A stretch of 64,000 bases of DNA. Source: Epiperipatus broadwayi (Eukaryota > Onychophora > Udeonychophora > Euonychophora > Peripatidae). Location of the stretch: NCBI GenBank assembly GCA_028023455.1, contig JAQFVV010006294.1, positions 1,639,001 to 1,703,000 on the forward strand, in the 5' to 3' direction. The notes beneath the pieces are model-generated. The model searched no databases. It worked only from the letters and a program-made list of their open reading frames with translations, and was not told the origin of the DNA. This document shows positions 1 to 11,815 of the stretch, in pieces (the stretch's first letter is position 1; the number at the start of each line of letters is the position of its first letter). Position numbers and translations under genes: made by a program.

Positions 1-374
1 TTGGTAGTCAAATAACAATTATTAGTGGTCTCTTTGATTTTACACATTTGCTAATGAGTCTCCCTTTTCTTTCTCTCTCTCTCTTCTTGCTAAAATTTTA
101 ACATACAATAAAATAGAAATAATGTATAAAAAAACTGTTATATAGAATTAAAACTTGAAATATTAATTAATCTTCTCAACTTGTATGAAGGCATTTAAGT
201 TAGACTGTCCACACATGCATATAAGCCCACACAGACAGCCAGAAGTTGATTCCTAATATATAGCTAAAATTAGCAGCAATCTTGAAGTTTACCCCCATTT
301 TATTTTCCTTTCTATATTCTATCAGTGATTTTTAATGAAATATATACATATAGCTGATTAATACAAACACAAAA

Positions 375-2150
375 GAAATTTGGGTGCTGATATAGTACGT
401 GCTCGGTGGCCATTTTGAATTTTAAAACACCCAAAAACATTGCTGGCACATGCAAGCATAAATTGACATCGACTAGAAGCACTCAGTTTTCAAAAAATTA
501 AATCGCCTAAGGCGCTACAATTAAAAAAGGAGAAGAAAGCAACGTGTAAATTAAATAGCCCGAGGCATTATATTTTAAAAACGTGTGAAAAAAGAGAGTA
601 ACATGGGAAGTTAAATAGCCTAAGTTGCCACTATGGAAAAAAGTGCGGGAAAAGAAAAAGAAGTAAAAAAATAATGTAACATTGAAATTTAAAAAAATTA
701 CGAAATCCTTTAAAATAAATCAAAAACGCTAATTTATATAGTGGTAATCAAACATTGTAATAGTAAATCTCAAAAAATTGATGTATGTTAAAGCATTTAA
801 AAAAAATCATAAATGCTATTTACAAAAACCCTTTATATAGCAATAATTAGAAAAATAATAAATGCTATTTTCAGAAGCTTATTCCAGTCTTTCAACAGTA
901 TATACTAAATCAGTATTATAAATTTAAAAAACAATATTTAAAAACTATAATGCTATAAATTTAACATAACATAACATTAAATAGCCTAAGGACCTACAAG
1001 GGAAAAAAGTGTGGGAAAAGAAAAAGAAGTGAAAAAACAAAGCATTGAAAATTTTAAAAATTACAAAAGCCTTTAAAATAAATCAAAAACGCTAATTTAT
1101 ATAGTGATAATCAAACATTGTAATAGTAAATCTCAAAAAATTAATGTATGTTAAGGCATTTAAAAAAAATCATAAATGCTATTTACAAAAAGCCTTTATA
1201 TAGCAATAATTAGAAAAATAATAAATGCTAAAAAGCAAAAGCTTATTCCTGTCTTTCAAAAGTATATACTAAATCTCAAAAATAGTATTATAATTTTAAA
1301 AAAAAAATATTTAAAAAGTATATTGCTAAATCTCAAATGGCGGGAACATGACTTTCAACACTATTTCATGGAATATCAACACAAACCTAATTAACTTATT
1401 TCTAAAAATATATAATATTTTACATTTGGCTTTGGGATTATCCCTCTAACTAAGAGTTATAATAACAAATCACAAATCTTAATAATAGACATATTAATAC
1501 ATATTACAGTTAGCATTTATTTAATATCAATACTTATGTGCTTATAATGCTCATTAAAGAAGTTATATGTTATTAAATTTATTTAAAGCTTAGCGCTTTC
1601 AAAGCTCTATGACTTCATAATCATAGCTATTAAGTAATTTTTTACCAATATTTTAAGAATTTTTAAAAAATTACCAACTTTTTAGATCAGATGGTCATCC
1701 GCACAGGCTGAATTTGATTTTTCCTAGATCTCTTCATTAGTGCAAAACCATAAAGCCATCAACAAACTATACTTTTAAGATTTAAGTTTATTACTTTAAA
1801 GAAGATGCCAGTAAAATTAATTTATTCAGGAAATATCACAGCTTGACATCATCTCTTTCAAATTTATTTTTAAAAGTCTGTGCTTGGGTCTCACACAAAT
1901 TAAACCAGGTATCTGCAACGTAAGATAATTTCCAAGAATCAGGCTTCGAGATCAGGTTTTGTCTTAATAAGATAAAACTGCTAAGTTAAGAAATTTAACA
2001 ATAGAAAGGTTAAACTTCAAATTTTAATTTTTTGAAAACTGAGTGCTTCTAGTCGATGTCATTTATTGCTTGCATGTGCCAGCAGTGTTTTGGGGTGTTT
2101 TAAAATTCAAAATGGCCACTGAGCTCGTACTATATCAGCACGGAAATTTG
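375..2150. mobile_element. 1.76 kb element with ~120 bp terminal inverted repeats and 8 bp target duplication
   Basis: The sequence from about 385 to 502 (starting TGCTGATATAGTACG) recurs as its reverse complement from about 2025 to 2140. It is close to identical over roughly 120 bases. Immediately outside lie two identical 8-mers, GAAATTTG, at 375-382 and 2143-2150, which is what a DNA transposon leaves on insertion. The interior has no transposase frame and contains a 366 bp tandem duplication, so it is a non-autonomous, MITE-like element. Eight-base duplications occur in hAT, P and Merlin families. A Merlin-type relic exists elsewhere in the window and a second 8 bp element (41.1-42.2 kb) also begins GGT, so Merlin is a reasonable but unproven assignment. 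Confidence 0.8.
611..1340. repeat. 366 bp tandem duplication inside the TIR element
   Basis: Two copies start at TTAAATAGCC (611 and 977) and run through the same landmarks in the same order, for example the block reading AAAACGCTAATTTATATAGT and the later AGAAAAATAATAAATGCTA. The offset is 366 bases. The copies differ by point changes and small indels, so the duplication is not recent. A 72-codon frame in the second copy is AT-rich low-complexity sequence and not a gene. Confidence 0.8.
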
Positions 2151-2210
2151 TCTCTACTACCTTTTTTGGAATAATTGGGATCTTGTTTGGGTTTCCAATT
2201 AATACCCTAT

Positions 2211-2241
2211 GATATATATATATATATATGTGTGTGTGTGT
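2211..2241. repeat. (AT)n(GT)n microsatellite
   Basis: A run of AT dinucleotides passes directly into GT dinucleotides. It sits just before a short inverted repeat. Confidence 0.9.
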
Positions 2242-2258
2242 AATAATACAAATAATAC

Positions 2259-2353
2259 ATATAATGGTAATTAACTACTATATACAGTCTTTCAATCCGC
2301 AGAAGTATTTTCAGTTAATTCCTTAACCCTCCTCAAAGTAATTACCATTATAT
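2259..2353. repeat. Short foldback (~95 bp) with ATAATGGTAATTA ends
   Basis: ATAATGGTAATTA near 2259 is mirrored by TAATTACCATTAT near 2341, making a small inverted-repeat unit. Its inner AATCCGCAGAA also appears near 56930 in a tandem pair, so this is probably a dispersed family. Confidence 0.5.
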
Positions 2354-2359
2354 TTATTA

Positions 2360-5068
2360 TTTTTATTATTACAATAGTTTTCAATTAACAGACATTTTAT
2401 TTGTGTATATGTATGTAAGTGTACATGTAACAAAATTGATTATACACAAGTTTGTAAATAAACAAATCAACAAATTTAAAAACAGAAAAACAATGACCTA
2501 TTAATAATTTTATTAGTCATTGATTAGGCTAGAGATTATTCATTCAATGAAAATTACGTTACAAAAATATTCATTAAAACCACCAACCATTTCATTATTA
2601 ATGTTTCATTTCAGAACAAGGATATTATCAGGTGTCCCTTGAAATTCAATCAACCCCCTTGCCCTTACATCAATATGGTGACTTTTAGTATTTAGATCAG
2701 AAATGTATCTTTTATTTATAAAAGAAAGTAAAGGGGCAAAAAAAATAAAACTCTTGAAAAACCGTGTATTTACATATTTATTACAAATCACAAATAATAT
2801 ACAAGTGTCTGTATTTTTTGTAACTAATTACCATATAGAAATGATTGAATCTAATAATAAAAAAATTAATAATAGCAACAATAATAGCAATAAAACTCTT
2901 GAAAAAGCTATTTGTGATTTTCACGACATCTGTGAATTTTATTTTTATGTATGAAATCACATTTTAAATATTATAAGGCACTATACTGATATATGAAGAA
3001 AGACATGTTAATTTCAACATATGCTCTGTTGAAATTCCTACACTTGGATGACATTGTATAGAAATGAAATAATTGTTGATTTTCTCTGTGCAGTGGTATT
3101 GGTTACTAGCTACTTATTCTTTTATATGATGGTATGAAATTTGATTAATTGATGTTGTTACATATATTATTACATGTCTTGGATATATTATTTATATCTG
3201 TGTTTTTAAAATTGCATGTGTATATGCATGTGTGTATTTATATAATTTACAAAAAGTTTCATTTTTATTGAAAGTGCAATTGTTTATTATACTTCATAAT
3301 GTACTATTTCAAATTTAATCTTTTGAACAAATATAATTAGTTTAGATTCTCAAATAATATGTTCAACTGCAGAAGTTTGAGTTTAGAAACTTAATAAATG
3401 GTTTTCTGACAAAGAATGTATGGATCATTAACATGCAGAAATGGTATCTAGGTTCTGTTTTATTAATATAAGTAAAAATTAATTGTGATATGAAGTGGTG
3501 GTTGGTAAAAAGGATTTTTTATGATGACTCAATATTATCAATAGTAAAAATAAATAGTGAAAATTTTAAGTGTAAACATTAGATAACATATTAGAGAATA
3601 AGTGCTTTCAAGTACAGCATTTGAGAAGTGACTCAACTGGTAGATAAAAGAAGAAACATTATGGCTAAGCAGATCTTTTAATAAATCTATTTTGTGATCT
3701 ATTGAAATTACATTTAAAAAGTAATAAATATTTTGTTAAGAAAATCTATAAAGCACAGCATCATAAATAATTAGGAAAAAAACAATAAAACCATTAGAAC
3801 AGAATGGAAAACATAAATTAAAAGAATAAAGTTAGGGCAATTGTATTGAAAAGAGTAATGAAAAAATATTTTTTGAAAAGTAATTTAATTTGAAGAGCTG
3901 ATGGCATTACAGATAAAAGGGAGTAGAAATTGAATGATGATCTTATGAAGAAGAGCAGGTATAAATATTTTATGATTTAAATAAGAGTCAGGTGATTTGG
4001 TAAATAGAATCTTTCTTTTGTCAGATAACTTAATGATAGTAAAAATTATGGAGCTAAAGTTTAATGTTAATGTGATAAATGATTTTCTGATAGGTTGCCC
4101 TGATAATAAAGAATCTTGCTTTCTGCTAACTTTTCATCTAAATAATATTAAGACTTAAATTCTATGACAATTTTTACTTTTTTTTTTCTGATGTAATTCT
4201 ATGATAAGCATTTATTCACTTCCAAAGAAAATATTAATTTATTTAAATTTTAAATAATAAACAGCTGAGTAATGCTTTCAACCCAGAAGGTCATATTTAT
4301 AGCACTCATACTCAGTGGCTAATACTATTATCAAGACAAAATAATGACTTGATAAAAGTTAGTTAATATGTAAATTTGTTGATTAACATATTCCACTTTC
4401 TGGTCAAAGTGCTAAGAGTCTTTTTTGTTTATCATGTAGATGTTACTAGCAATGAACCATGCTTCTTTAAGTTTTTTTTTCTGGTCATTGCATTCTGCAC
4501 ATACTACTTTGATATTATATAGATTGAAGATATGGCCAGATTCTATTTCATGCTTAAGGAACACCGACTACACCCATAAGCAAATAAAAAGAAATAGTAT
4601 AGTAGCAAATGCTTCATTTCACTAGATCAGTTATTTATGAAGAAATAATAAACCTAACTTGATTTCATAAAAATAAAAAAAAATAGAATTAGTGCTGGTA
4701 GCAACAACCAAAAAACAAATGTCCACTATATATTCTAAGGAAGTTGACCTTGCAGGAAAAAAATTACATTTTCTAAATTTTAAAATACTTTGAAATTATT
4801 CTGGTTTTAAAAGAATAATTATTTAACTCGTAATAGCAACTTTGATATGTAATAAATAATTTGAGAGAGCTTGAATAAGATGAAAATGATTAGAAAGTTG
4901 TTGTTTTTTTAAAAAAATTAACTTGGAAATAATTTTGTTTTTTGTTTCAACCAACATTAATTTTCCACCCTGGTTTACGATACACAATTATCTATGTTAT
5001 AGTTACTTTATTTTAACTATTACATAACATTTTGAAAACTAAATAACGTTATATTTATTTATTTTTAG
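2360..5068. other. No recognisable gene; probably intron of the glutathione peroxidase gene
   Basis: The stretch lies directly 5' of a glutathione peroxidase exon that needs upstream exons, so it is probably intronic. I searched by eye for the preceding exon (CNQFG-type sequence) and did not find it. The short frames here (for example 2703-2954 and 4440-4625) have AT-driven composition and no family resemblance. Confidence 0.5.
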
Positions 5069-5212
5069 CAAGAACCTGGGGCCAATGGCACAGAGATTTT
5101 GAATGGAATAAAATATGTAAGACCTGGTGATAATTTTGAACCAAATTTTCCAATTTACGGAAAGATTGAAGTGAACGGACAGCATCAACACCCGCTTTAT
5201 TGTTATTTAAAG
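5069..5212 (+). CDS. Glutathione peroxidase, penultimate coding exon
   Basis: The exon is 144 bases (48 codons) in phase 0. It follows a TTTTTAG acceptor and ends before a GTAATA donor. It reads [10 protein letters not shown], then [18 protein letters not shown], then [15 protein letters not shown]. In animal GPX1/GPX3-type enzymes this is the segment after CNQFGxQ (EPG...EI, KYVRPG.F.PNF, K.DVNG, HPLY.YLK), and the boundary after LK matches the usual vertebrate intron position. These enzymes reduce H2O2 and organic hydroperoxides with glutathione or thioredoxin. The catalytic Cys/Sec and the Gln of the tetrad lie in upstream exons that I cannot see here, so selenocysteine use and secretion cannot be judged. 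The next exon is 10.6 kb downstream. Confidence 0.93.
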
Positions 5213-6243
5213 GTAATAGATTTGTTTAAGTTGGTGTAAGAAAACATCTAATTAAATTTTTATAAAAAAGCGATTGTTAGAAAATCGCGTGCTTTAAACT
5301 TAAAGCCTTTTAAATTTAATAAAAACACAATACATTCATAACATATTTGACAGACTAATTAATTTGTTGGAAGTTTAAATTATTGCTTAATATTATTATT
5401 GAAATTTATAATGTTGGTTTTAGAATTAAAATGTTAAAAGCATTTTATTTTTAAAGAATGCATTTCAAAACATTCCTAGAAAAGCTTTGAATTTAGGCGT
5501 TTCCATTTGAAGTTGCTTCCAATAGCTCTATGCCTAAGCCACACTAGCGTAATCTACATACACCCAACTACATTGCAACACACGCCTGTCATACCATATT
5601 GCAGATTTTTCAGAGAAAAACAACAATTTTAATTTTTTTCTGAACCATTAAAAAAGTGATACTATTTATTTTACTGTTTGAATTTGTAAAAAAATATATA
5701 TCTTCGTGAAGTAAATGCCAAAGTAATTGTAAAACAACTAAAAATGTCGTTTTCCGAGAAAGTTAAATAGACAAACATGTAAATATTTTTATAATAGTTT
5801 TGAGATATCCATAATTTTTTTATTTTGGCTATATAGTGTGATTCACCACTATCTCAATCTGTAATCGTTTAAGGGTGATGTAATGCCAGCATGTGAAGAG
5901 TTCCATTGCCATGCTCCATACTTTTAAATTTTGGATCATATATGATACGTCATGATCAGTGACTTGCCTAGGTTGATCATTATGTGATTAAATTATATTA
6001 TTTCTGTAAACATACATACATTTTATATTGCAAGATGTATTTATCTTAGCTTCTGCCAAGAACCCACTTAATTCTTTGATAATTAACTTTTTAGCTTGAT
6101 ATATTTTTTTTATTATTTTTAATTAATGTAATAGATATCAAAAAGTATTAGGTATCAAGAAAACCAAACAATCTAGTCCTTGATAACAGTAATATTGTAC
6201 AGTTAAATTTAGACCCAAGCAATTTTTTACATACATATGTCTA

Positions 6244-6535
6244 ATAAGGAGAGACTTAAACCCAGACTTTCAAACTCCCTATAACTATGCACTCCATCTT
6301 AAGCAACTGGTACACATGACCACTTACATGTGAAAAAGATAAATGATCTCCAATATTCGTATTTTGTGCTGAATCAGCACTCATCATTTGTTCTTGATCA
6401 CTATCTCCCACATATATATACCATCACTTATCTTTTTTGCATGTATCTGGTCATGGGTATCAGTTGTATAAGATGAAGTGCATAGGTGTAGGAAGTTTGA
6501 AAGTCTGAGTTCAAGTCCCTTATCATTATTTTAAG
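6244..6535. repeat. Foldback copy of the family-2 hammerhead repeat
   Basis: The left arm (about 6249-6345) and the right arm (about 6424-6521) are diverged reverse complements. For example CCCAGACTTTCAAACTCCC on the left mirrors GAAGTTTGAAAGTCTGAG on the right. The right arm ends in GTTCAAGTCCC, which resembles a tRNA B box. The same unit occurs at 23.44-24.01 kb (inverted pair), 29.05-29.24 kb (single) and 45.69-45.74 kb (fragment). Confidence 0.7.
6350..6390 (-). ncRNA. Hammerhead-like motif, family 2 (diverged)
   Basis: On the minus strand the order is CAAA, TGATGA, hairpin GTGCT/AGCAC with loop GATTC, AAAA, ATACGAAT, then ATTGG. Against the family consensus, the C of CUGAUGA and the G of GAAA have mutated, so this copy is probably inactive. 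The arm pairing CCAA/TTGG is partly kept. Confidence 0.5.
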
Positions 6536-7549
6536 TTTAGTATAGACAATATATTTAATTTGAATAATATATATTATATATATAAATAATTAGGACCAAT
6601 GAGTACAGACATATTATTTGTATGCATCCTGCACATCTATAAATAACATGATCTAAGTTTTGTTTTACTTTTGACAAGATGTCTCTTGAATTTTTTATAA
6701 GATATAATATGGCTGAATCAAATACAGTTTGCTATTTTATTAATTTACGATGGATACCACTTTTAATATTTTATATAAATGAAATTAAAAAATCAAGAAA
6801 CATCTGAAGAAAAATATATATATTTTTTATTTGCATTAAAAGTAAAAAATAACCTCTAAAACTAAAACAAAATTTCTCTAGCTTTTACAATATTAAAATA
6901 TGCGGCATTTGTATTTAGAAATACTCCTAAAATATTTAAATATGAATGCCACACACTTTTATTTTGCTCATACAATAACAAAAATATGAAAAAAGCTGAA
7001 ATTTTTTTTTTTTTACTTTATGGCATTTTTTAAAATCCTTGTTACTTTTTAGTGCTTTCATGTAAATAAAATTATTTCTCCCTTTTTTACTACTTTTTAG
7101 TTTTATGTAGTTCCAAAAGTTAGGAATGAAGAAAGTCCAGATTCAATTTAATACTGCTAGATGGCAGTACCATAAAAAAATACTACATCATATAAACTTT
7201 AAATTTTTCTTAATTTTTGCTAAAATTGTTTGTAAATTCTAAAAAAATATATACATATCTAAAAATGTTTTCAATGAGGTCAGAAATTAGCAAGTGAATG
7301 AAAATTGAGTTTTAAGATTTTGTCAGACAGACAAAAAAATAGAATAGGTTAAATAAAAGTTTATAAAGAAAACCAACACAGAAAGTATTTCAACAAAATC
7401 ATCTCAAAAAGACATCAGAAGAACAATTAATTAGTGCCATAACAATGATCATAATGACAATGAAGAAAATCAGTCTGAAGAAGTTAGCATCAACTTGTGA
7501 ATTTATTTACTAAACATAATATCAGACATTTCACAAGTGTTGAATTTGA

Positions 7550-9220
7550 TATGCTACAGAAAGGAATTTGGTGTTAACTGAAAGGAGATTCTTTAATAAC
7601 TCTTTGAGACCTTAAAGGAACTGAACAGAACAAATTCCAAATGGCTACTCTATACATAATTGCCATTGCAGATGTTATTATCTGATTATTCATATGATAA
7701 TGAACATGGATGTGTTATTCACAAGTATATTTTAGCTAATGTGGTGATTTTGTTGGTTTTTTATCTCCGAGTTCCAAAAACATTATGGTCTTTCTTCTTA
7801 ATTACTCTAGTTTTAACTAAAACATTTGAGGGTTTTTTAAAGTCTGTATGAATGTGTGTAGATGATTTTTGTTTTAGATATTTACAATTATGACAGTACA
7901 AACTAAATTATGACTTTTATTTTCTGAAGGCTGTAAAGTGACCAGTCAAAGTGTTACTTGACAGTTTAAAATGGAGGTTGGTAAAAATATTATGATTATG
8001 GACCCAGGCTTCCATTTGGTAATAACTTTTATCTAGATACCTAAAACTAAGATTACTTTCAATTGTAGAAAAAGTACAGGAATTGAAAGAATATTAATTG
8101 GGACATGATTGAATTTTGTTTAGTTAGAAGAAAAAGGGAGAGATAGTTGATTTAAAAAGTTGATCTTTACTTATTACAAAGACTAAATATTGAAAGCACA
8201 AATGGAGTGTAAGTCATGATAAATGAAAAGTTCAAGAACAATATTGTAAAGATTGATAATACACCAGACAGAGTAACAAGAAAAGTTACTCAACTTGAAA
8301 GATATCAAATACAGATAATTCAGGTGAAAGTTCTAATAAATTTTTTTAATGATGAAGAAATACAGGATTGATCATCCAAGTAACATTAGACTTTAATGTC
8401 AGAACTGAAAATAATTGTGCATAAATTTGATTATGATGAAAGAAATGTGAGAGGACATAGACTTGTGGCATTTGCAGCAAAAGAAAAATTATATAATAAT
8501 TCTTTCTTTGAAAAAAATGATAAATGAAAATAGATGTAGAAACATTTAAATAAAATTACAGGAAAATTATTTTATATTTTGATTAACATAAAAGTATTTA
8601 TTTAAAGATTATGATGTTCTTATTAGATTCAGTGGAAGAAAACTGAGACTTAAATAATAACAGAATATCAATGTAATGATTTTAGATTATTCTATGAAAT
8701 GTGAAGTTATGTACCCTGGTAAAAGTAAGGATTTGAAAGGAAAGTATTTGTGTGAGGTAACATCATTGAAAGAATTAAGAGATCAAAATGGAGCTGGGCT
8801 GGACATGCTCTAGAAGTGTTAATAATATATGGGCAGTTAAAAATATTACACTGCATTAAAATAAACATAAGAGTTAGAGAGAGACCACATATGAGGTGGA
8901 TGGATAAAATAAGAAAGTTTGTTGATGTGGTGTAGAGAATAAAAGCCATGGATCACAGAAATTGGATTAAACTTTGGGAGAACTTTATTCTTCAGTAGAT
9001 CATAATAATTAAATGATAATGATGAATTTAGAAAACAAAAGAAATTCACATGTTGATATAAATGCTGGGTCTTATGAAGCAAAAAAGAACTGAAATTCAA
9101 AATCTGACAGTGCTGTAAAATTATCAGATGATCTTACAACATGATCAGAAATGGTATAACCAAAATGTCAAGAATTGGTTAGTAGGAAAGACTATCTACA
9201 ATTATTGTAGATGTTTTCAA
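7550..9220 (+). pseudogene. RTE-like LINE relic, internally deleted
   Basis: From 7560 the DNA parallels the 5' part of the better copy at 46.0-49.85 kb (same order: ATTTG.TGTTAACTGAAAG, the CTCTATACAT block, TGGTCTTTCTT, the GAAGGCTG block). Around 8215-8340, reading through stops, it translates to an endonuclease stretch of the type INKKFKNNIVKID followed by QIIQVKV. Around 8750-9000 it gives the RT C-terminal signature: ERIKRSKWSWAGHA, then RPHMRWMDKIRK and NWIKLWENF. The RT core between these is missing. Many stops and frameshifts make it a dead copy. Confidence 0.75.
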
Positions 9221-9527
9221 AAATAAAGAATGGATCATATTTTCAAAATTTTATTGCAAAAGAGTAGTGATTGATATATTTTATTCCAAATAATAATCCG
9301 TTAATATTATCAGTTTTTTGGTCAAATACACAGCAAATGTACTTACATCTTGTCATCTTAATAACAAACTAAACATTTCTACAAGACTAGCTGAGTATGA
9401 GAAGTACAGAAAGCATTTGCAGGCTTTATAATTCAATTATTTGAATGAAAAACTATTGTTGAATTACAAGAAAAACTAATCAAATAAAAAGTAAAATGCT
9501 GTTATTAAATAATGCTGAGTGACTATA

Positions 9528-9935
9528 ATCATTGCATAACAATTCAAAACAAAGCAAAACTCTCCATATAGTAGTGCCATCTTGTGCTAACAAGAGCAAT
9601 CAATGGATGCCAGAAGGCTTGTGCATAAAATCCCTATCTAGTGCCTACGCTGGAGGGTTGCATTAGATCCTAAGATCTAGGTGCATTGCTCTCAGATCCA
9701 AGGCTCCTCACTGATGAAGGCCACAAACCAGAAACTAGTCTGGGGATATTGGATGAGTAGGCACTAGATAGGAATTTTATGCACAAGCCTTCTGGCATCC
9801 ATTGATTGCTCTTGTTAGCACAAGATGGCACTACTATATGGAGAGTTTTGCTTTGTTTTGAATTGTTTAATAACAATTATGTGCTAGTATGAGATAGTGA
9901 TCATGTGATGTTTAGTGGTTTAAAATCATTGCATA
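9528..9935. mobile_element. Family-1 hammerhead retroposon, copy A, with 11 bp target duplication
   Basis: The direct repeat ATCATTGCATA flanks the unit at 9528-9538 and 9925-9935. Inside, AAAACTCTCCATATAGTAG near 9558 is mirrored by CTACTATATGGAGAGTTTT near 9830, and the outer CAATTCAAAACAAAG is mirrored too, so the core folds back on itself. The right part has a hammerhead-like motif (9705-9746); the left arm lacks it. Duplications of 11-13 bases of varying sequence and length at three copies (here, 31.1 kb and 47.6-48.3 kb) point to target-primed reverse transcription, not a cut-and-paste transposase. Confidence 0.8.
9705..9746 (+). ncRNA. Hammerhead ribozyme-like motif, family 1 (GUC cleavage site)
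   Basis: In order: TCCTCA (stem I, 3' strand), CTGATGA (core), A, stem II GGC with loop CACAA and ACC, A, GAAA (core), palindromic ACTAGT (stem III), C (H17, giving a GUC triplet), TGGGGA (stem I, 5' strand). TGGGGA pairs with TCCTCA over six positions with one G-U wobble. This is the type-I hammerhead layout with a minimal stem III. Departures from the textbook form are an A-A apposition at the base of stem II and a C-to-U-type change in stem II relative to the 48 kb copy. Activity is not shown. Confidence 0.72.
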
Positions 9936-11517
9936 TTTTGTATTAGAAAGAAATCATTTTGTGGATTTGGAAAACAAATAGGAATCACAGATAGTGGATG
10001 TTTTCTTGATGGTATTGAACTGTTAGAAAAATTTGTTCCAAATAATGCAAGATCATAGCAATATAAATTATCTGTGAAAAATATTTAAAGTAATGAAGTA
10101 CCTAAACATCATTAATAGTAAAACAAACAATGAAAATGAGCTAATTATAATAATGGATGAATGTATTTACAGAATTTTATGAATGTCCCATTAAATTTAC
10201 ATACATGGAAAGCAGCATAAGTTAAACTTTGTGCCCTTTTTTATGAATTTGAAACATTATGAAAAAATGTTCAAAATATGCACAGGCAAGAGTATAATAA
10301 GATGTACAGAAATGACTTCCAGAAAATTCCAGGTGTTTTTTTTTCCATACATCATGCACATTTTACAACTATAATCTAATTTTGGAAAACGTAATCAAAA
10401 TCAGATCAGGTAAATGTCTTTTTTGAAATTCTGTAATGTAGTTATATAACCCTTTTGTAGATTGCTTTTAGGAATTGTATATTATCAGATCTATCTCTAA
10501 AACCTTTCAAAAATACAATGAGTATGTAGAATTAAATTTGTCCAAGATGTATGGTTTTAAACTGCTAATATTTGTGATGCAATAATAAAAACAGCTGAAA
10601 AGGACAGTAACTCATACAAAAAGTGATGTTAATTTATCAAAAAAGTGATTTCAAGTTTTTGTTTTCTAGCATTCTTTATTTTTTTTCCAAATACATTGTA
10701 ACTAATTAAAAATATATAGGGGAAAAGATTTTGATGAAACTTTGACTGATGATAATGGCCTTGCTAAAGACTTGAGGTAAATACTTAGGCACACACACAT
10801 TCTATAGATAAATCTTTGTCAGATCTAGGGTTGGCTCTATCAATTGTGATAACCTATGTGCATTTGCATAAAGTGGCAAATTTTGGGGAACAGCAAATTG
10901 GCCAAAACTATATAAAAATAAATTGTAAATAAAGTTTTATTTTATTCCGCCTTTATTGAAATAAGACTTGACAATATTATTAATAAAATATATGTATATT
11001 TTTAAATGCTTTTATTTAAGTAAGGTTCATATCCTGCTTGTTTAGAAAAAAACTGTAACCAAAAATTATTATACTTCTACCAAATGAATTTCTTTGAAAT
11101 TTTGAGCACGTGTCATAAATCGATGACATTGCAATATAACAATGAAATATTTGAAAGTGATGCCCTCATTTGTTTTCTGTAGAGATGATTGGATGACTAA
11201 ATTTGAAAGACATTGATATCATTCCATAAGTTTTCATTAATACATGTGACAGCGTAGTATTTTTTTTTTAAAAAAATGCTTAGATTAAAATGTTAATAAT
11301 CTATTGAATAGAAACAAATCTTAATTTCTCTTGATTTTAAAAGTTTTCTTTTTAAAAAAAAAGAGTATGAAATTTTATTTTATTTTCATTGTAAAACATG
11401 GTTTTTTTTATAACAGTTTTTATAAACAAAAAGTATTGTAAATGGTCTTTAATGTGTGCAATTTTCAGATATTAAGAAGATGGTGGCATAGTTTATAATC
11501 TCCATTAAATAATATAT

Positions 11518-11815
11518 ATAAAATATCTTGTAATAAACACTTTTACTTACTGTGGATTAAAAATCCAAAAAATAATTGTTTTTCCAACCACAATTGAAGT
11601 TATTATATTTAACTGGGAATAAAAATGTGGAATATCAAGAAATTAATTAATTCAGTCACTATGTTTTATAACAAGGAATTGAATTAATAAGTTTCTGAGC
11701 ATCCCCATGTTTTTATTTTAAGTTAAATATATAAATTCAAACTGGTTGAAGAAACAATTATTTTTTGACCTTTTAATCCATAGTAAATAAAAGTGTTTAT
11801 TATAAAATATATATA
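11518..11815. repeat. Foldback repeat, ~300 bp
   Basis: AATAAACACTTTTACTTACT near 11533 is mirrored by AGTAAATAAAAGTGTTTATT near 11782. The arms continue inward with diverged pairing through GAATAAAAATGTGGA and its counterpart near 11710. There is no coding content. It resembles a decayed MITE or foldback element. Confidence 0.6.

Noticed and set aside
2606-2791. Minus-strand ORF ending ARGLIEFQGTPDNILVLK
   Set aside because: The last 20 residues look protein-like, but there is no polypyrimidine acceptor, no homology I recognise, and the rest is AT-driven.
6509-6519. GTTCAAGTCCC as evidence of a tRNA-derived SINE (also 23995-24008 and 45715-45728)
   Set aside because: A B-box-like word is present in all family-2 copies but no convincing A box lies upstream. 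The hammerhead is better supported, so I do not call a tRNA-derived SINE.
9670-9876. Minus-strand ORF (68 codons) and its relative at 47929-48216
   Set aside because: Both lie in family-1 retroposon arms and read the same repeat DNA. The similarity of the peptides reflects repeat copies, not a conserved gene.
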